Source of the DNA: Fen-671 sp963794745
GTDB lineage: Bacteria > Actinomycetota > Acidimicrobiia > Acidimicrobiales > Palsa-688
Reading direction: 5' to 3'
Assembly: GCA_963794745.1 (NCBI GenBank)
Contig: CAWCEZ010000010.1
Span: 434,001-498,000 of the forward strand
DNA: 64,000 bases
Notes under the pieces: model-generated
Told to the model about the DNA's origin: nothing
The model's input: only the letters and a program-made list of their open reading frames with translations
Database searches by the model: none
Translations under genes and position numbers: made by a program
Shown here: one piece after another, positions 35,506-43,975 of the stretch
How the letters are laid out: every line of letters starts with the position of its first letter
Position numbering within the stretch: position 1 is the stretch's first letter

Positions 35506-36527
35506 CTACTCGATGCTGAAATCCTGAGAGCCGGCGTAGGCGCCGTGCTGCTGCTTGTACCGCTGCATCAAGAGGTCGTTGAGCAGGCTCGAGGCACCGA
35601 TGCGGAACCGGTCTGGCTCCAACCATGCCTCGCCCAGCGACCTCGTTCACGATGACGAGGTACTTGATGGCGTCCTTGGTGGTCCGGATCCCGCCGGCCA
35701 CCTTGACGCCGACGCAGCGGCCGGACGCCTCGGCGAAGTCCCGGACCGCCTCGAGCATCACAAGAGCGACCGGCAACGTGGACGCGGGGCTGACTTTGCC
35801 GGTCGAAGTCTTTACGAAGTCGGCCCCGCCGATCATCGCCGTCCAGCATGCACGCCGGACGTTGTCGTAAGTGACGAGCTCACCCGTCTCGAGGATCACC
35901 TTGAGGTGCGCCCGCCCGCAGGCGGCCTTTACCGCCCGCACTTCGTCGAGCACCAACCCGTAATGGCCGGCCAAAAACGCGCCCCGGTCGATGACCATGT
36001 CGACCTCGTCGGCCCCGGCGGCGACCGCGTCGGCGACGTCTGCGAGCTTGACAGGCAACGAGGCACGCCCTGAGGGGAAAGCCGTGGCCACCGAGGCCAC
36101 CTTGACCGGGCTGCCAGCGAGAGCGACCTTGGCGCAAGGGACCAGGTCCGGGTACACGCACACTGCTGCCACCGGGGGGACGCTCGGGTCGTCGGAGCCC
36201 GGCCGCCTGGCTTTGCCGCAGAGCGCCCTGACTTTCCCCGGGGTGTCGGCTCCCTCCAGCGTGGTCAGGTCGACCATCGAAATAGCAGCGTCGATCGCCC
36301 ACAGCTTGGCCCCGGCTTTTATCGAGCGGGTCGCCAGGCTTGCTGCGCGTGCGTCAGCCCCTACCTGGTCGACGCCCGGGAGGCCGTGCAGGAACCGCCG
36401 CAACGAGATCTCCGAACGAGCGAGATCGGCCAGATCGGAAGCGCCGGCCCGCTCGGGGATTCCGTCCGGGCTCGTCTGTCCGCCGCCTCTCGACGACCCT
36501 TACCTGGTCACCAGTTTGAGCGCTCAT
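35506..36527 (-). pseudogene. deoC: Deoxyribose-phosphate aldolase with frame break(s)
   Basis: A long (human-type) DERA. The conserved run L-R-R-F-L-H-G-L-P-G-V-D-Q-V-G, V-A-A-V-C-V-Y-P, E-V-D-M-V-I-D-R-G-A, L-K-V-I-L-E-T-G-E-L and the Schiff-base lysine in F-V-K-T-S-T-G-K are in one frame. An extra base near 35640 then shifts the end, which continues in another frame as L-E-P-D-R-F-R-I-G-A-S-S-L-L-N-D to TAG at 35506. The start is unclear: TTG 36403 gives a slightly short protein, while ATG 36527 would need another frame change. It cleaves deoxyribose-5-phosphate to acetaldehyde and glyceraldehyde-3-phosphate. The ALDH gene begins 11 bases later. Confidence 0.8.
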
Positions 36528-36550
36528 TTACACAGGCCAATCTAGGCCCC

Positions 36551-37480
36551 TCAGCGGCTCCCGAGCAGTTGCTCGGCCTCCTGCGGCGTAGGGAACGAGG
36601 ACTGCGTGCCCCGGCGGCTGACACTGAAAGAGGCGCACCGCAGCGCGAGATCCATAGCGCCGGCAGGCCGCCATAGCCCGCTGGCAAGGCCGTAGCCGAA
36701 CGCGCCCACAAAGGCATCGCCGGCTCCCGTCGTGTCTACGACGTGGCTACGTGGCGCGGGCAACCTCACCGCCTTGCCGCCCTCCACCATGAGAGCCCCG
36801 GCTTCTCCGAGCGTCACGAGCAAGCGCGGTGAGATGGCGGCGGCGAGGGCGAGCACATGCTCGTCTGTGACCGGGCCGACCTCTGTGCTCAGCAGTGACC
36901 CCGCCAGGGACGCGAACTCGGTCTCGTTCGGGATCAGCCAGTCGGTCAGCAAGAGCAGCTCGGGTTCGATATCTGCGGCTGGGGCGGGATTGAGGATGGT
37001 GGTCGTGCCGGCACTGCGTGCTGCGCGGAAGCCAGCAACCGTCACCGGTTGCGGGACCTCGAGCTGGCCGATCACGACCTGGGAAGGCTGGGCCAGGACG
37101 GTCTCTGCCACCTGGTCGGGATCCGAGTCATCGTTGGCCCCCGGGATGACAGCGATCCGGTTTGTGCCGTCGGCCTCGACCCAGATCGGTGCCACACCCG
37201 TGGCTGAGTGCGAACGGGTGACGGACTGAGCATCGATACCCTGCGCCACGAGGTTTTCTACCGCTTGGTCGCCAAACGCGTCAGTGCCGACGCAGGCGAC
37301 CATGCGCACCGAAGCCCCCAATCGTCGCGCCATGACCGCCTGGTTGGCGCCCTTGCCCCCGAACCCGATCTCAAATCGGCCACCAATGAGCGTTTCGCCA
37401 GGCTTAGGAAGGCGCGGCACGTAGCTGATCATGTCGATCATGATGCTGCCCACGACAGTGATCGTCGGCTGAGCGGGCAC
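36551..37480 (-). CDS. rbsK: Ribokinase
   Basis: A 309-residue PfkB-family kinase with the ribokinase-specific opening V-V-G-S-I-M-I-D-M-I-S-Y-V-P-R-L-P-K-P-G-E-T. The G-F-G-G-K-G-A-N-Q-A-V-M-A-R-R-L-G motif is near residue 40, and N-P-A-P-A at 164. The catalytic D-T-T-G-A-G-D-A-F-V-G is near 252. It phosphorylates ribose to ribose-5-phosphate. It is the first gene of the leftward unit rbsK-deoC-ALDH-ALDH', which processes the sugar half of nucleosides. Confidence 0.9.
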   Translation of the reverse strand: MPAQPTITVVGSIMIDMISYVPRLPKPGETLIGGRFEIGFGGKGANQAVMARRLGASVRMVACVGTDAFGDQAVENLVAQGIDAQSVTRSHSATGVAPIWVEADGTNRIAVIPGANDDSDPDQVAETVLAQPSQVVIGQLEVPQPVTVAGFRAARSAGTTTILNPAPAADIEPELLLLTDWLIPNETEFASLAGSLLSTEVGPVTDEHVLALAAAISPRLLVTLGEAGALMVEGGKAVRLPAPRSHVVDTTGAGDAFVGAFGYGLASGLWRPAGAMDLALRCASFSVSRRGTQSSFPTPQEAEQLLGSR

Positions 37481-37540
37481 CGGCCAAACGCTATCGCGTC
37501 GGTTGCCCGCGCCTACCGGCCGTCTGAGCGCCTAAGGCCC

Positions 37541-38137
37541 TCAGCGAGGGATCTGGGTGAACTTGTACTCGTTCAGTTCAGGGAAACCGTCTACCAGGTC
37601 CATTACGCGGTCAATAGTCGACTCGGCGACCTTGGCATCGCCCTCAGGCCGGTGCATCAGCCTGACAAACACCGCCCTCTCGCCGGTAATGAAAGTCGGG
37701 ACGCCGAAGACCTCCCAACGCTGTACGGCCTCTTCGTGCTCGGCCCGGGCCCGCTCTGCCGGCCAGCCGCTGAGGGCCTCCTCGACCACGGCAGCGCCGT
37801 CGACGCCAACGCCGTCCAGGACATCAACGATCACCTGCCTGTCACGCAGGTCGAGGCTTTGGTCGTGACGTGCCCTGAACAGGGCCACGTGAGCGTCCAG
37901 GAAGCGGTCGGGCTGCTGCTCCCTAAGGACAATGCCCGCCAACCCGGCGAGAACGCCCGAGTGGGCAGCCGGCGAGCTCCAAACCTCACCATCGGTCTGA
38001 TGGGCCTGGCTGAGCGAGAAAAAGCGGAAACGTACGTCCCAGTCGGCCCCGGCCTGCAGCCCGACGACAAGGTGCTCGTGGGCGTTGCGGGCGAAGGGGC
38101 ACAGGTAATCCCAAGTGACATCGAACGGGCTGCTCAT
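37541..38137 (-). CDS. DsbA-family (thioredoxin-fold) oxidoreductase
   Basis: About 198 residues from ATG 38137. The N-terminus reads F-D-V-T-W-D-Y-L-C-P-F-A-R-N-A-H-E-H, placing C-P-F-A at the active-site position, so only one cysteine is present. The helical insert and the cis-Pro loop V-F-G-V-P-T-F-I-T-G are typical of DsbA/FrnE or mycothiol-linked reductases. A single-cysteine site suggests glutathione/mycothiol-type chemistry rather than disulfide formation. It is the last gene of the ABC importer operon, 41 bases after the permease; whether it works with the importer is unknown. Confidence 0.75.
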   Translation of the reverse strand: MSSPFDVTWDYLCPFARNAHEHLVVGLQAGADWDVRFRFFSLSQAHQTDGEVWSSPAAHSGVLAGLAGIVLREQQPDRFLDAHVALFRARHDQSLDLRDRQVIVDVLDGVGVDGAAVVEEALSGWPAERARAEHEEAVQRWEVFGVPTFITGERAVFVRLMHRPEGDAKVAESTIDRVMDLVDGFPELNEYKFTQIPR

Positions 38138-38178
38138 GGTCTTTACAACCGAAGCGGTCGGCTCGTTGTTCCGCCGGC

Positions 38179-38886
38179 TCACCAAGGCCTGACTTTGCCG
38201 AGCCGGCTCACGCCAAAAAGGATGGCGAAAGCCACGCCGATTTGCACGAGCGCCAAGACCATCGCTTGCTCGTGCGGCCCATAGAAGACGGCGTTGTAAA
38301 GCGCTATCGGCATAGTGGTCGCCAACGGCACCGACCCCGCAACGATCATGGTCGCCCCGAAGTCACCTAAGGCACGGCCGAAAGCCATCGTGACACCCGC
38401 GACAAGCCCGCGGCGGGCCAGCGGCAGTGTCACCAGCAGCGCTGTCCGCGACCGCGAGAGCCCCATCGCACGGGCGACCTGCTCGTAGCGCGGGTCTACC
38501 CCGGCGATGGCTGCTCGTGAGAAACGCAGGCAGTACGGGAACGACTCGATGACCTGTGCGATAACGATCCCGTTGAAAGTAAAAGTGAGCGGGTGGCCGA
38601 AAAGGCGGACCTCCGCATTTCGCACAGGCCCGGGACCTCCCATTTGGGTAAGGAGGTACCACCCGACCACAGTGGGCGGCAGCGCCATGGGCAAGCTGAA
38701 CAAGATCTCGATGGCGTCGCGCCCAGGGAAACTGCCTTTCGCCAGGAGGAACCCCAGCGCGCTCCCGACGACGGCGACGACGATCGTCGCCTCGAAGGCG
38801 GCATGCAGGGAGACCGACAGGGGGCTCCACACCCAGGACGGGATCCCGAGAGCGTTCAGCCACGAATGCGGGACCAACCCGATCAC
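38179..38886 (-). CDS. Molybdate-type ABC importer permease, distal copy
   Basis: A 235-residue ModB/CysT-type permease. The family signature is L-A-K-G-S-F-P-G-R-D, then S-L-P-M-A-L-P-P-T-V-V-G-W-Y-L-L. The ATPase-contact EAA-like loop is A-R-A-M-G-L-S-R-S-R-T-A-L, and it ends with A-F-G-R-A-L-G-D-F-G-A-T-M-I-V-A-G. It starts at GTG 38886, overlapping the ATPase stop by four bases. Together with the second permease it would make a heterodimeric pore, which is unusual for molybdate systems but normal for sulfate (CysTW). Confidence 0.85.
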   Translation of the reverse strand: MIGLVPHSWLNALGIPSWVWSPLSVSLHAAFEATIVVAVVGSALGFLLAKGSFPGRDAIEILFSLPMALPPTVVGWYLLTQMGGPGPVRNAEVRLFGHPLTFTFNGIVIAQVIESFPYCLRFSRAAIAGVDPRYEQVARAMGLSRSRTALLVTLPLARRGLVAGVTMAFGRALGDFGATMIVAGSVPLATTMPIALYNAVFYGPHEQAMVLALVQIGVAFAILFGVSRLGKVRPW

Positions 38887-39602
38887 ATTGGCCCGGCACT
38901 CTGCGGTGCCTCCTGCGGGTGCTCTCCGCCCATAGGCCGCTCGACGGCGCGCGTCCCGGTCACCCGCCCCTTGTCGTAAGCGATGATGACGTCACCGAGC
39001 TCTTCGGCTTCCTCCTCATCGTGGGTCACCAGCACCGCCGGCACACCCGACGCGACGATCACACCTCGGATCAACTTTCGCATTTCACGGCGCACCACCG
39101 AGTCGAGGGCCGAGAGAGGCTCGTCGAGCAAGACGAGTGCCGGCTCCCCGGCGAGACCGCGTGCCAAGGCCACCCGCTGGCGCTGACCGCCCGAGAGCGA
39201 GCCCGGTCTTCGCTCGGCAAAACCCTCCGCCCCGACCCGTTCGAGCCAGGTGCGGGCGACGGCGCGCCTGGCCCCTCGCCCACTGGCCTGACGGACGGCG
39301 AGTGCCACGTTGTCGAGAACAGAGCGGTGCGGCAAGAGCAGGCCGTCCTGGAATACCATGCCGACACGGCGTTCCTGGGTGGTGACATAGGTGCGGCGGG
39401 CACAGTCCGTTACGGCTCGCCCGTTGATCACGATCGTGCCGGCGTCGGGTCGGGTAAGGCCTGCGATGAGGGCGAGGGTCAACGACTTCCCGGCCCCTGA
39501 CGGGCCGAACAGCACCGACATCCCCGACTGGACGGTGAACGCCACATCCAGCTCGAACTCGCCGATCTGGCGAGAGACGGCAAGCTCGAGCGCAGTGCTC
39601 AT
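38883..39602 (-). CDS. Molybdate-type ABC importer ATP-binding protein
   Basis: A 239-residue ABC ATPase like ModC. It has Walker A F-G-P-S-G-A-G-K-S-L-T-L, Q-loop V-F-Q-D-G-L-L-L-P-H, signature L-S-G-G-Q-R-Q-R-V-A-L-A-R, Walker B L-V-L-L-D-E-P-L-S-A-L-D and the switch histidine in L-V-T-H-D. It lacks the C-terminal MOP domain that many ModC proteins use to sense molybdate. The gene lies between the two permease genes, overlapping both by four bases. Confidence 0.9.
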   Translation of the reverse strand: MSTALELAVSRQIGEFELDVAFTVQSGMSVLFGPSGAGKSLTLALIAGLTRPDAGTIVINGRAVTDCARRTYVTTQERRVGMVFQDGLLLPHRSVLDNVALAVRQASGRGARRAVARTWLERVGAEGFAERRPGSLSGGQRQRVALARGLAGEPALVLLDEPLSALDSVVRREMRKLIRGVIVASGVPAVLVTHDEEEAEELGDVIIAYDKGRVTGTRAVERPMGGEHPQEAPQSAGPM

Positions 39603-40384
39603 GTCCGGCTCCGGCCGAGCAGGCCGACACCGGTCATCGCGACCACGGCCATCAGGACCAGGATCAGCAGCATCGTGTCACGCTCGGGCGTCGTGAACGA
39701 GTCCAGGACCGCCAGCGACAAAGTCCGGGTCTTGCCGTTGATGTCCCCACCAACCATGAGCGTGGCTCCGTACTCACCCAGCGCACGAGCGCACCCGATC
39801 GTGAGCCCCGCCGCGATCCCGCGTCGCGCAAGTGGGAGCGTGACCTGCAGCGCAACTCGCCAGTTGGGCAGGCCCATCGTCCGCGCAGCCTGCTCGAGCA
39901 GCGGGTCGACCCCTTCTATTGCGGTTCGGGACGCCCGCAAACAGAAAGGGTATGCGGCCACGGCGGCTGCAATTACGCACCCCCATGCGTTATAGACAAA
40001 CACATGGCCGGTCACGCGGGTCAAGAACCCCCCGGCGCGGGTGCCCGGGGAGAGCACCTCGAGCAAGTAGTAACCGACGACGGTCGGTGGGAGGATTATT
40101 GGCAGGCTCCCTACCGTCTCAAGTAAGTCCCTGCCCGGGAAGCGGCCCTTGGCAAGCACATACCCGGAGGCGACCCCCGCGGTCCCAGCGATCACGCCCG
40201 CTGCAAACGTGACGCGCAACGAGAGGAGGAATGGGCCAGAAACGATGTCCCAGTAAGCGATGTACCCCGACAAGAGGTGGGCGGCGCCGAAACCGAGGCC
40301 AAGGCCCAACACGACGACTAGCGAGGTTCTGGCAGCCTTTTGCTTGTTGTCGAGGCCCTGGCGGGCCCTGTGCTGCCGCTTCAC
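39599..40384 (-). CDS. Molybdate-type ABC importer permease, proximal copy
   Basis: A 261-residue permease starting at GTG 40384. It has the same signatures as the other permease in this operon: L-A-K-G-R-F-P-G-R-D, L-P-I-I-L-P-P-T-V-V-G-Y-Y-L-L, A-R-T-M-G-L-P-N-W-R-V-A-L and A-R-A-L-G-E-Y-G-A-T-L-M-V-G-G. The N-terminus is longer, with a charged cytoplasmic leader. It follows the binding-protein gene by 20 bases and overlaps the ATPase start. Confidence 0.87.
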   Translation of the reverse strand: MKRQHRARQGLDNKQKAARTSLVVVLGLGLGFGAAHLLSGYIAYWDIVSGPFLLSLRVTFAAGVIAGTAGVASGYVLAKGRFPGRDLLETVGSLPIILPPTVVGYYLLEVLSPGTRAGGFLTRVTGHVFVYNAWGCVIAAAVAAYPFCLRASRTAIEGVDPLLEQAARTMGLPNWRVALQVTLPLARRGIAAGLTIGCARALGEYGATLMVGGDINGKTRTLSLAVLDSFTTPERDTMLLILVLMAVVAMTGVGLLGRSRT

Positions 40385-40404
40385 TAGCGGAGGTTGTACT
40401 TCAG

Positions 40405-41916
40405 CTAACTGACCGGGTCATATCCGAAAGCAGCTAAGACGGCCTGTCCCTTTGCGGAAAGCAAGTACTGGACAAAAGCAAGGGCAGATTTACCGTCCGC
40501 GCTGGCGAGGTCGGTCGCGGCGCTTTGGCCTTGGTCGTCGTTCTCTACGACCACCCATTGCCTGATCGGCTGGTAATACCCATGCTCACCTACGAGGGTC
40601 TTAGGGCTATCGATGCCATTTTTGCCGAAGTTCCCCGAGCTGATGCTCGTCGCCACGTTGTCATGCATGCCCGAGACATAATCCCTGTCGGTACAAGGCT
40701 CGGCAGTGGCCATATGGGTCGTCCAGCCGTTCCCTACAGTCGCGCTCGAGAGGTCGGCGACACCGCATTCGGGCACCTCCGCCCAAAAATCGGTGTCGTC
40801 ACCTGCGGGAGAGACCTCGAACGACTTCGGCAGGAGCGCGATCTGCGAAGTACCGGCAACGACACTGTCCTGAGTGAACCCGACGTTATCGCCGAAGATG
40901 ACCGGCAGCGAAGGGTCGGAATAGTTCCCGTTGCCGTTCTGGCCGCCCGACGATGGGCTCGTCGTGTTGTAATTGTCCAAGCTTGACCCCGCGCCTGTCA
41001 TCCGGTCGATCTCGGCGCACGCTTGGTCGGAGGCCTTCACGCCGAGGGACTTGTCAGGGTTGAGGTGGTAGTACTCGGTGGCGGCGACGTAAAGAGCCTC
41101 CATGCCGGCGAGCCCGTACGGTGCGTTCGGGGCGACCTTTGACGGCCCACAACCAGTGCTCGCAAAAACCCAGCCGTTCTTCGGGTCGGCAATTGCGAGG
41201 TAACCGCCGACGTTGTGAGGGGCCGTGCCACCGTAAGACTTTTTTGTATGGGCGAGCAGCTCGCCCCAAACCTGGGCCATGGTGTAGGGAGCTTCATTTG
41301 TACCAGTCTTGCCAAAGTAGCCACTAACTGGCTCCGCGCACGTTGGGGCGTCCTGTGCCGGCGCCAACGTTTTGCCGCCCTTCCTGCACGAGACGATCAC
41401 GAGGCGTCCCGTAGTGTACTGCGCACGGGTCGAGCCGACACCAGGGCAGGACGTGCCATTGTTATTGCCGCCATTTGCCGGAGAATACGTGGCTGAATGT
41501 GCGTCAATGCATCGGCCGTCTGTGTATTTCGGCACCGCCCCCGCGTTGGTCGCGGCCGGGCTACCCGCAGGAATTGTGTTGTCGACGTTGGCCTCGTCGG
41601 CCGATGCGAACAATGCGTCGCCGGAAGGCGAATTGCCCGAGCCGTCGGACGCGAAGTCCACTCCCCCGTCGGCAACACCGGCGAGGTGGCCTGACCCAGC
41701 GAAACTGAACGTGACACTGTTGCCGCCATTGGCCGTCTGGACGAAGTCCTGCGTCATGAAGTCGAACGCCGGTTCGGTGTTGGACGCGGCAAGGAAGGTC
41801 GGGCTGGTCGATTGAGCCGAAACCGGCGCCGCCCCGGCACCTATAGCAGCAGGCAGGACCGCAATGACCATCCACGCTGCACCGATGAAGCCGGGCACTG
41901 AGAGCTTCTTGGACAA
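40405..41916 (-). CDS. Oversized substrate-binding protein of the molybdate-type importer
   Basis: A 503-residue exported protein starting at TTG 41916, with a signal peptide ending near S-A-Q. The start of the mature part (F-L-A-A-S-N-T-E-P-A-F) and the end (A-L-A-F-V-Q-Y-L-L-S-A-K-G-Q-A-V-L) look like the two ends of a ModA/PstS-type binding fold. The middle is about twice the normal size and carries Gly/Asn/Ser-rich inserts (S-P-A-N-G-G-N-N-N-G-T-S) and eight or so cysteines, which could form disulfides. It heads an operon with two permeases, ATPase and a DsbA-fold protein. The anion transported cannot be told; molybdate, tungstate, sulfate or phosphate are options. Confidence 0.7.
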   Translation of the reverse strand: MSKKLSVPGFIGAAWMVIAVLPAAIGAGAAPVSAQSTSPTFLAASNTEPAFDFMTQDFVQTANGGNSVTFSFAGSGHLAGVADGGVDFASDGSGNSPSGDALFASADEANVDNTIPAGSPAATNAGAVPKYTDGRCIDAHSATYSPANGGNNNGTSCPGVGSTRAQYTTGRLVIVSCRKGGKTLAPAQDAPTCAEPVSGYFGKTGTNEAPYTMAQVWGELLAHTKKSYGGTAPHNVGGYLAIADPKNGWVFASTGCGPSKVAPNAPYGLAGMEALYVAATEYYHLNPDKSLGVKASDQACAEIDRMTGAGSSLDNYNTTSPSSGGQNGNGNYSDPSLPVIFGDNVGFTQDSVVAGTSQIALLPKSFEVSPAGDDTDFWAEVPECGVADLSSATVGNGWTTHMATAEPCTDRDYVSGMHDNVATSISSGNFGKNGIDSPKTLVGEHGYYQPIRQWVVVENDDQGQSAATDLASADGKSALAFVQYLLSAKGQAVLAAFGYDPVS

Positions 41917-41968
41917 CCGGGTGCCCCCTTGGGAGTGTGGCCTGAGACGGCCGCCTGAGATGAGGTTG

Positions 41969-41998
41969 AGCTTAGGTAGGGGCCGCTCGGTTGGTCAA
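41969..41998 (-). promoter_or_regulatory. Promoter of the molybdate-type importer operon
   Basis: On the minus strand, -35 TTGACC (41993-41998) and -10 TAAGCT (41969-41974) are 18 bases apart. A leader of about 45 bases follows to the TTG start, with a purine-rich AAGGGGGC ribosome site. Confidence 0.6.
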
Positions 41999-42176
41999 GG
42001 CAGGTCGTAGCACTTCGGGGCGATCGGACCGCAAATAAGCCTCCACACCCACCTTTTGGCGGCAAAACCTGCTGCAGCCTCGGACAGTGGGTGACCGGGC
42101 CCCGGTGGTCCCAGTCGGCCCAACGCTGCAGTGGCACCCGTCCGCCAGCCGGGCCCCTCAGCCCGCCACGAGCGCT

Positions 42177-42497
42177 TCAGCCGGCCGGCGATTGGTACGC
42201 GGGCGAGCCGATAACTATCGTCCCGCACCCGGGCCCGGGTAGGTACACAACGGAATTGTAAACAGGCGCGAACGCGAGCAAACCCTCGTCCCGCAGCATT
42301 GCGATCGACGCGTACTTGCCGTACTTGGAACAGCTCGCCTTCTCCGCGCCCTTAATTATTGCGCTTTCAGACCCAATGGCCCGCGTCGTCCCTTTGTCAG
42401 TGGTGGCACCCGACACCACGTAGATAGCGAAACCAACGACGAACGAAAGTGCGAGCACGGCACAAAGAAGGCGGCCGAAAGAGGGTTTTTGTGGCAT
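42177..42497 (-). CDS. Small membrane-anchored or secreted protein
   Basis: 106 residues from ATG 42497, which follows AGAGGAG. Residues 8-30 (L-L-C-A-V-L-A-L-S-F-V-V-G-F-A-I-Y-V-V) are a signal anchor, followed by an extracytoplasmic part with two cysteines: C-S-K-Y-G-K-Y near 57 and G-P-G-C-G-T-I-V near 92. I do not recognise the family. It is divergent from the small-gene and GAF-ANTAR operon. Confidence 0.65.
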   Translation of the reverse strand: MPQKPSFGRLLCAVLALSFVVGFAIYVVSGATTDKGTTRAIGSESAIIKGAEKASCSKYGKYASIAMLRDEGLLAFAPVYNSVVYLPGPGCGTIVIGSPAYQSPAG

Positions 42498-42541
42498 GAG
42501 AATGCTCCTCTCAGCGACGGCACAGCCGCTTTTCCCGTACC

Positions 42542-42571
42542 TTGACAGGCTCACCGCTAGGTGCCTATCAT
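42542..42571 (+). promoter_or_regulatory. Promoter of the first ANTAR operon
   Basis: TTGACA (42542-42547) and TATCAT (42566-42571) are 18 bases apart. Transcription would begin at about 42578, which is exactly where the structured leader element A begins. Confidence 0.65.
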
Positions 42572-42576
42572 GATTG

Positions 42577-42635
42577 AGAGTACTCCGGACCCTGGTACGA
42601 GTTGTTTGCAGTGCCTGAGGTAGGAGCGTGCCATG
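42577..42635 (+). promoter_or_regulatory. Structured leader element, copy A
   Basis: The leader has three conserved parts, shared with copies at 43829 and 46469: a 5' GTACTCCGGAC block, a middle hairpin region, and a 3' block GTGCCTGAGGTAGGAG followed by 6 bases and ATG. A hairpin CCG-GACCC-TGG forms early. The AGGAG at the 3' end is the ribosome site of the small gene at 42633 and is complementary to the CTCC in the 5' block. Folding could therefore switch the ribosome site between free and masked. It precedes an operon ending in a GAF-ANTAR gene; ANTAR domains bind RNA hairpins. Confidence 0.6.
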
Positions 42636-42761
42636 GCCCTCGTCGGGTCCTTGATATTTTCTGACCGACCGACGCCCCATTGGCTTGTCGCGCCTAAGTG
42701 GTCCCAGCTGACGTCGTTGGCCGGAGCTTCGCCGCCATGGGCCTTAGAAGGACCACGTTGA
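42633..42761 (+). CDS. Small ORF directly after leader element A
   Basis: A 42-residue peptide beginning M-A-L-V-G-S-L-I-F-S. The AGGAG ribosome site at the end of the leader element lies six bases before the ATG. Its stop is four bases from the next small gene, so translation is probably coupled. The first ten codons resemble the first codons of the STAS gene that follows leader copy C. The rest has no recognisable domain, and the peptide may be a leader or the relic of a longer gene. Confidence 0.45.
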   Translation: MALVGSLIFSDRPTPHWLVAPKWSQLTSLAGASPPWALEGPR

Positions 42762-42765
42762 GGCG

Positions 42766-42948
42766 ATGCTCATCTGGGTTCTCGTGGCCGTGATACCGAT
42801 CGCCCTTCTCGGCAGCGTCCTTGGCACGTCCAGGAGCGGGCGCCACCGGTACGACGTAACCGATGAGACGACCTGGTGGGCTTCAGAGGGCGAACATAAC
42901 CCGGGCCCTGAACGTCCCCCCAGGCAAGAAGAGGCTGTAGATGGCTAG
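42766..42948 (+). CDS. Small single-pass membrane protein
   Basis: A 60-residue protein. Residues 2-19 (L-I-W-V-L-V-A-V-I-P-I-A-L-L-G-S-V-L) form one hydrophobic helix and the rest is a charged tail (R-H-R-Y-D-V-T-D-E-T-T). The ATG lies just after the stop of the preceding 42-residue ORF, and the GAF-ANTAR gene follows after 30 bases. Function unknown. Confidence 0.5.
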   Translation: MLIWVLVAVIPIALLGSVLGTSRSGRHRYDVTDETTWWASEGEHNPGPERPPRQEEAVDG

Positions 42949-42978
42949 AAGGTCGACGACAACCTGACAGAAGGCCCG

Positions 42979-43740
42979 ATGGCTAAACAAACCTTGTTCA
43001 CGAGGGCTCTGGTGGAACTGGCGGACACGCTGGTGGCCGACTTTGACGTCGTCGAGCTACTGACCCGGTTGGCTGACCGCTGCGTCGAGGTGCTCGATGT
43101 CGGTGCCGCCGGCCTCATGTTGGCCGGGCCCGACGGCGAATTACGGGTGATGGCGTCTTCTAGCGAGACGATGCGGGTCCTGGAACTGTTCGAACTGCAG
43201 TCTGAGGAAGGTCCATGCCTTGATTGCTACCGCAGTGGCAAACCCGTCATGAGCAAGAACCTCGCCATAGCTAACAGCCGCTGGCCGCGCTTCGCAGCCG
43301 AGGCTCTTGCGTCCGGGTTCCGCTCTGTTCAGGCGTTGCCCATGCACCTCCGGGGCACGGTGCTTGGCGCCCTCAACCTGTTCCACGTCGAGGCGGGCGA
43401 GATGCAAAGTGCTGACGTAGAGGCTGCCCAGGCATTGGCTGACGTCGCGACCATCGCCATCCTCCAGCATCGCGCCACCCTGGAGGCCCAAGTCGTCAAC
43501 CAACAACTCCAGAACGCGCTCAACAGCCGGGTCGTGATCGAGCAAGCCAAAGGAATGGTTGCCGAGCGACAAAACTTCAACATGGAGCAGTCGTTCTCGG
43601 CGTTGCGCAATCACGCCCGGAACCACAACCTCCGGCTTGCAGAAGTGGCGCAGGCGATCATCGCGGGCTCACTACCTGCATCGGCCTTGGACCGGCTAAA
43701 CCAACCGGGACCGGTCCGCCCCCGGAGGTCGGCGACCTAG
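42979..43740 (+). CDS. GAF-ANTAR antitermination regulator
   Basis: A 253-residue protein. Residues 15-160 form a GAF sensor domain (V-V-E-L-L-T-R-L-A-D-R-C, then S-E-E-G-P-C-L-D-C-Y-R-S-G and L-G-A-L-N-L-F). Residues 170-235 form an ANTAR RNA-binding domain: L-N-S-R-V-V-I-E-Q-A-K-G-M-V-A-E-R, then A-F-S-A-L-R-N-H-A-R-N-type helix and a final L-A-E-V-A-Q-A-I-I. ANTAR proteins bind paired hairpins in nascent RNA and prevent termination. There is no response-regulator receiver, so the GAF domain is the likely signal input. It is transcribed behind leader element A. Confidence 0.9.
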   Translation: MAKQTLFTRALVELADTLVADFDVVELLTRLADRCVEVLDVGAAGLMLAGPDGELRVMASSSETMRVLELFELQSEEGPCLDCYRSGKPVMSKNLAIANSRWPRFAAEALASGFRSVQALPMHLRGTVLGALNLFHVEAGEMQSADVEAAQALADVATIAILQHRATLEAQVVNQQLQNALNSRVVIEQAKGMVAERQNFNMEQSFSALRNHARNHNLRLAEVAQAIIAGSLPASALDRLNQPGPVRPRRSAT

Positions 43741-43828
43741 CGGGCGCCGCCAGGTCGATTTTCTGATGTACGATGAGCGAGACACGGCAATAGCCCCGTA
43801 CGTGTTGGGCCAGTTGGCTGGCTGGGGG

Positions 43829-43884
43829 CGGTACTCCGGACTTCGGTAGCGACATCGCAATGCCTGAGGTAGGAGGAGCCCACG
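43829..43884 (+). promoter_or_regulatory. Structured leader element, copy B (start codon lost)
   Basis: The sequence GGCGGTACTCCGGACTTCGG, then a GCGACATCGC hairpin, then ATGCCTGAGGTAGGAGG, matches copies A and C. Where A and C have ATG six bases after the ribosome site, B has ACG (43882-43884). In the frame of that ACG the codons still read P-R-G-F-S-F-F-A, like the G-S-S-F-F-A of the STAS gene after copy C. B is therefore either a decayed copy or drives another start: GTG 43889 opens a 45-codon frame ending at 44026. The secreted protein gene lies 211 bases further on. Confidence 0.5.
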
Positions 43885-43931
43885 CCCCGTGGTTTCTCGT
43901 TTTTCGCCATCCCCGGTCCTAATGAACCTCG

Positions 43932-43975
43932 TCTTGGCGCGGGCATTTCTTGGCGCGGGCATTTCTTGGCTCGCG
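43932..43975 (+). repeat. 16-nt tandem repeat, about 2.7 units
   Basis: TCTTGGCGCGGGCATT occurs twice in succession and is followed by a partial third copy (TCTTGGCTCGCG). It lies in the gap between leader copy B and the secreted-protein gene. Confidence 0.9.

Noticed and set aside
41999..42176. Possible molybdenum-cofactor riboswitch upstream of the importer operon
   Set aside because: The region contains GC-rich pairs but no recognisable Moco or other riboswitch signature, and the promoter lies downstream of most of it.
42577..42635. Leader element considered as a known c-di-GMP, c-di-AMP, cobalamin or glycine riboswitch
   Set aside because: None of the conserved cores of these classes that I know could be matched to the GTACTCC...CCTGAGG pattern.
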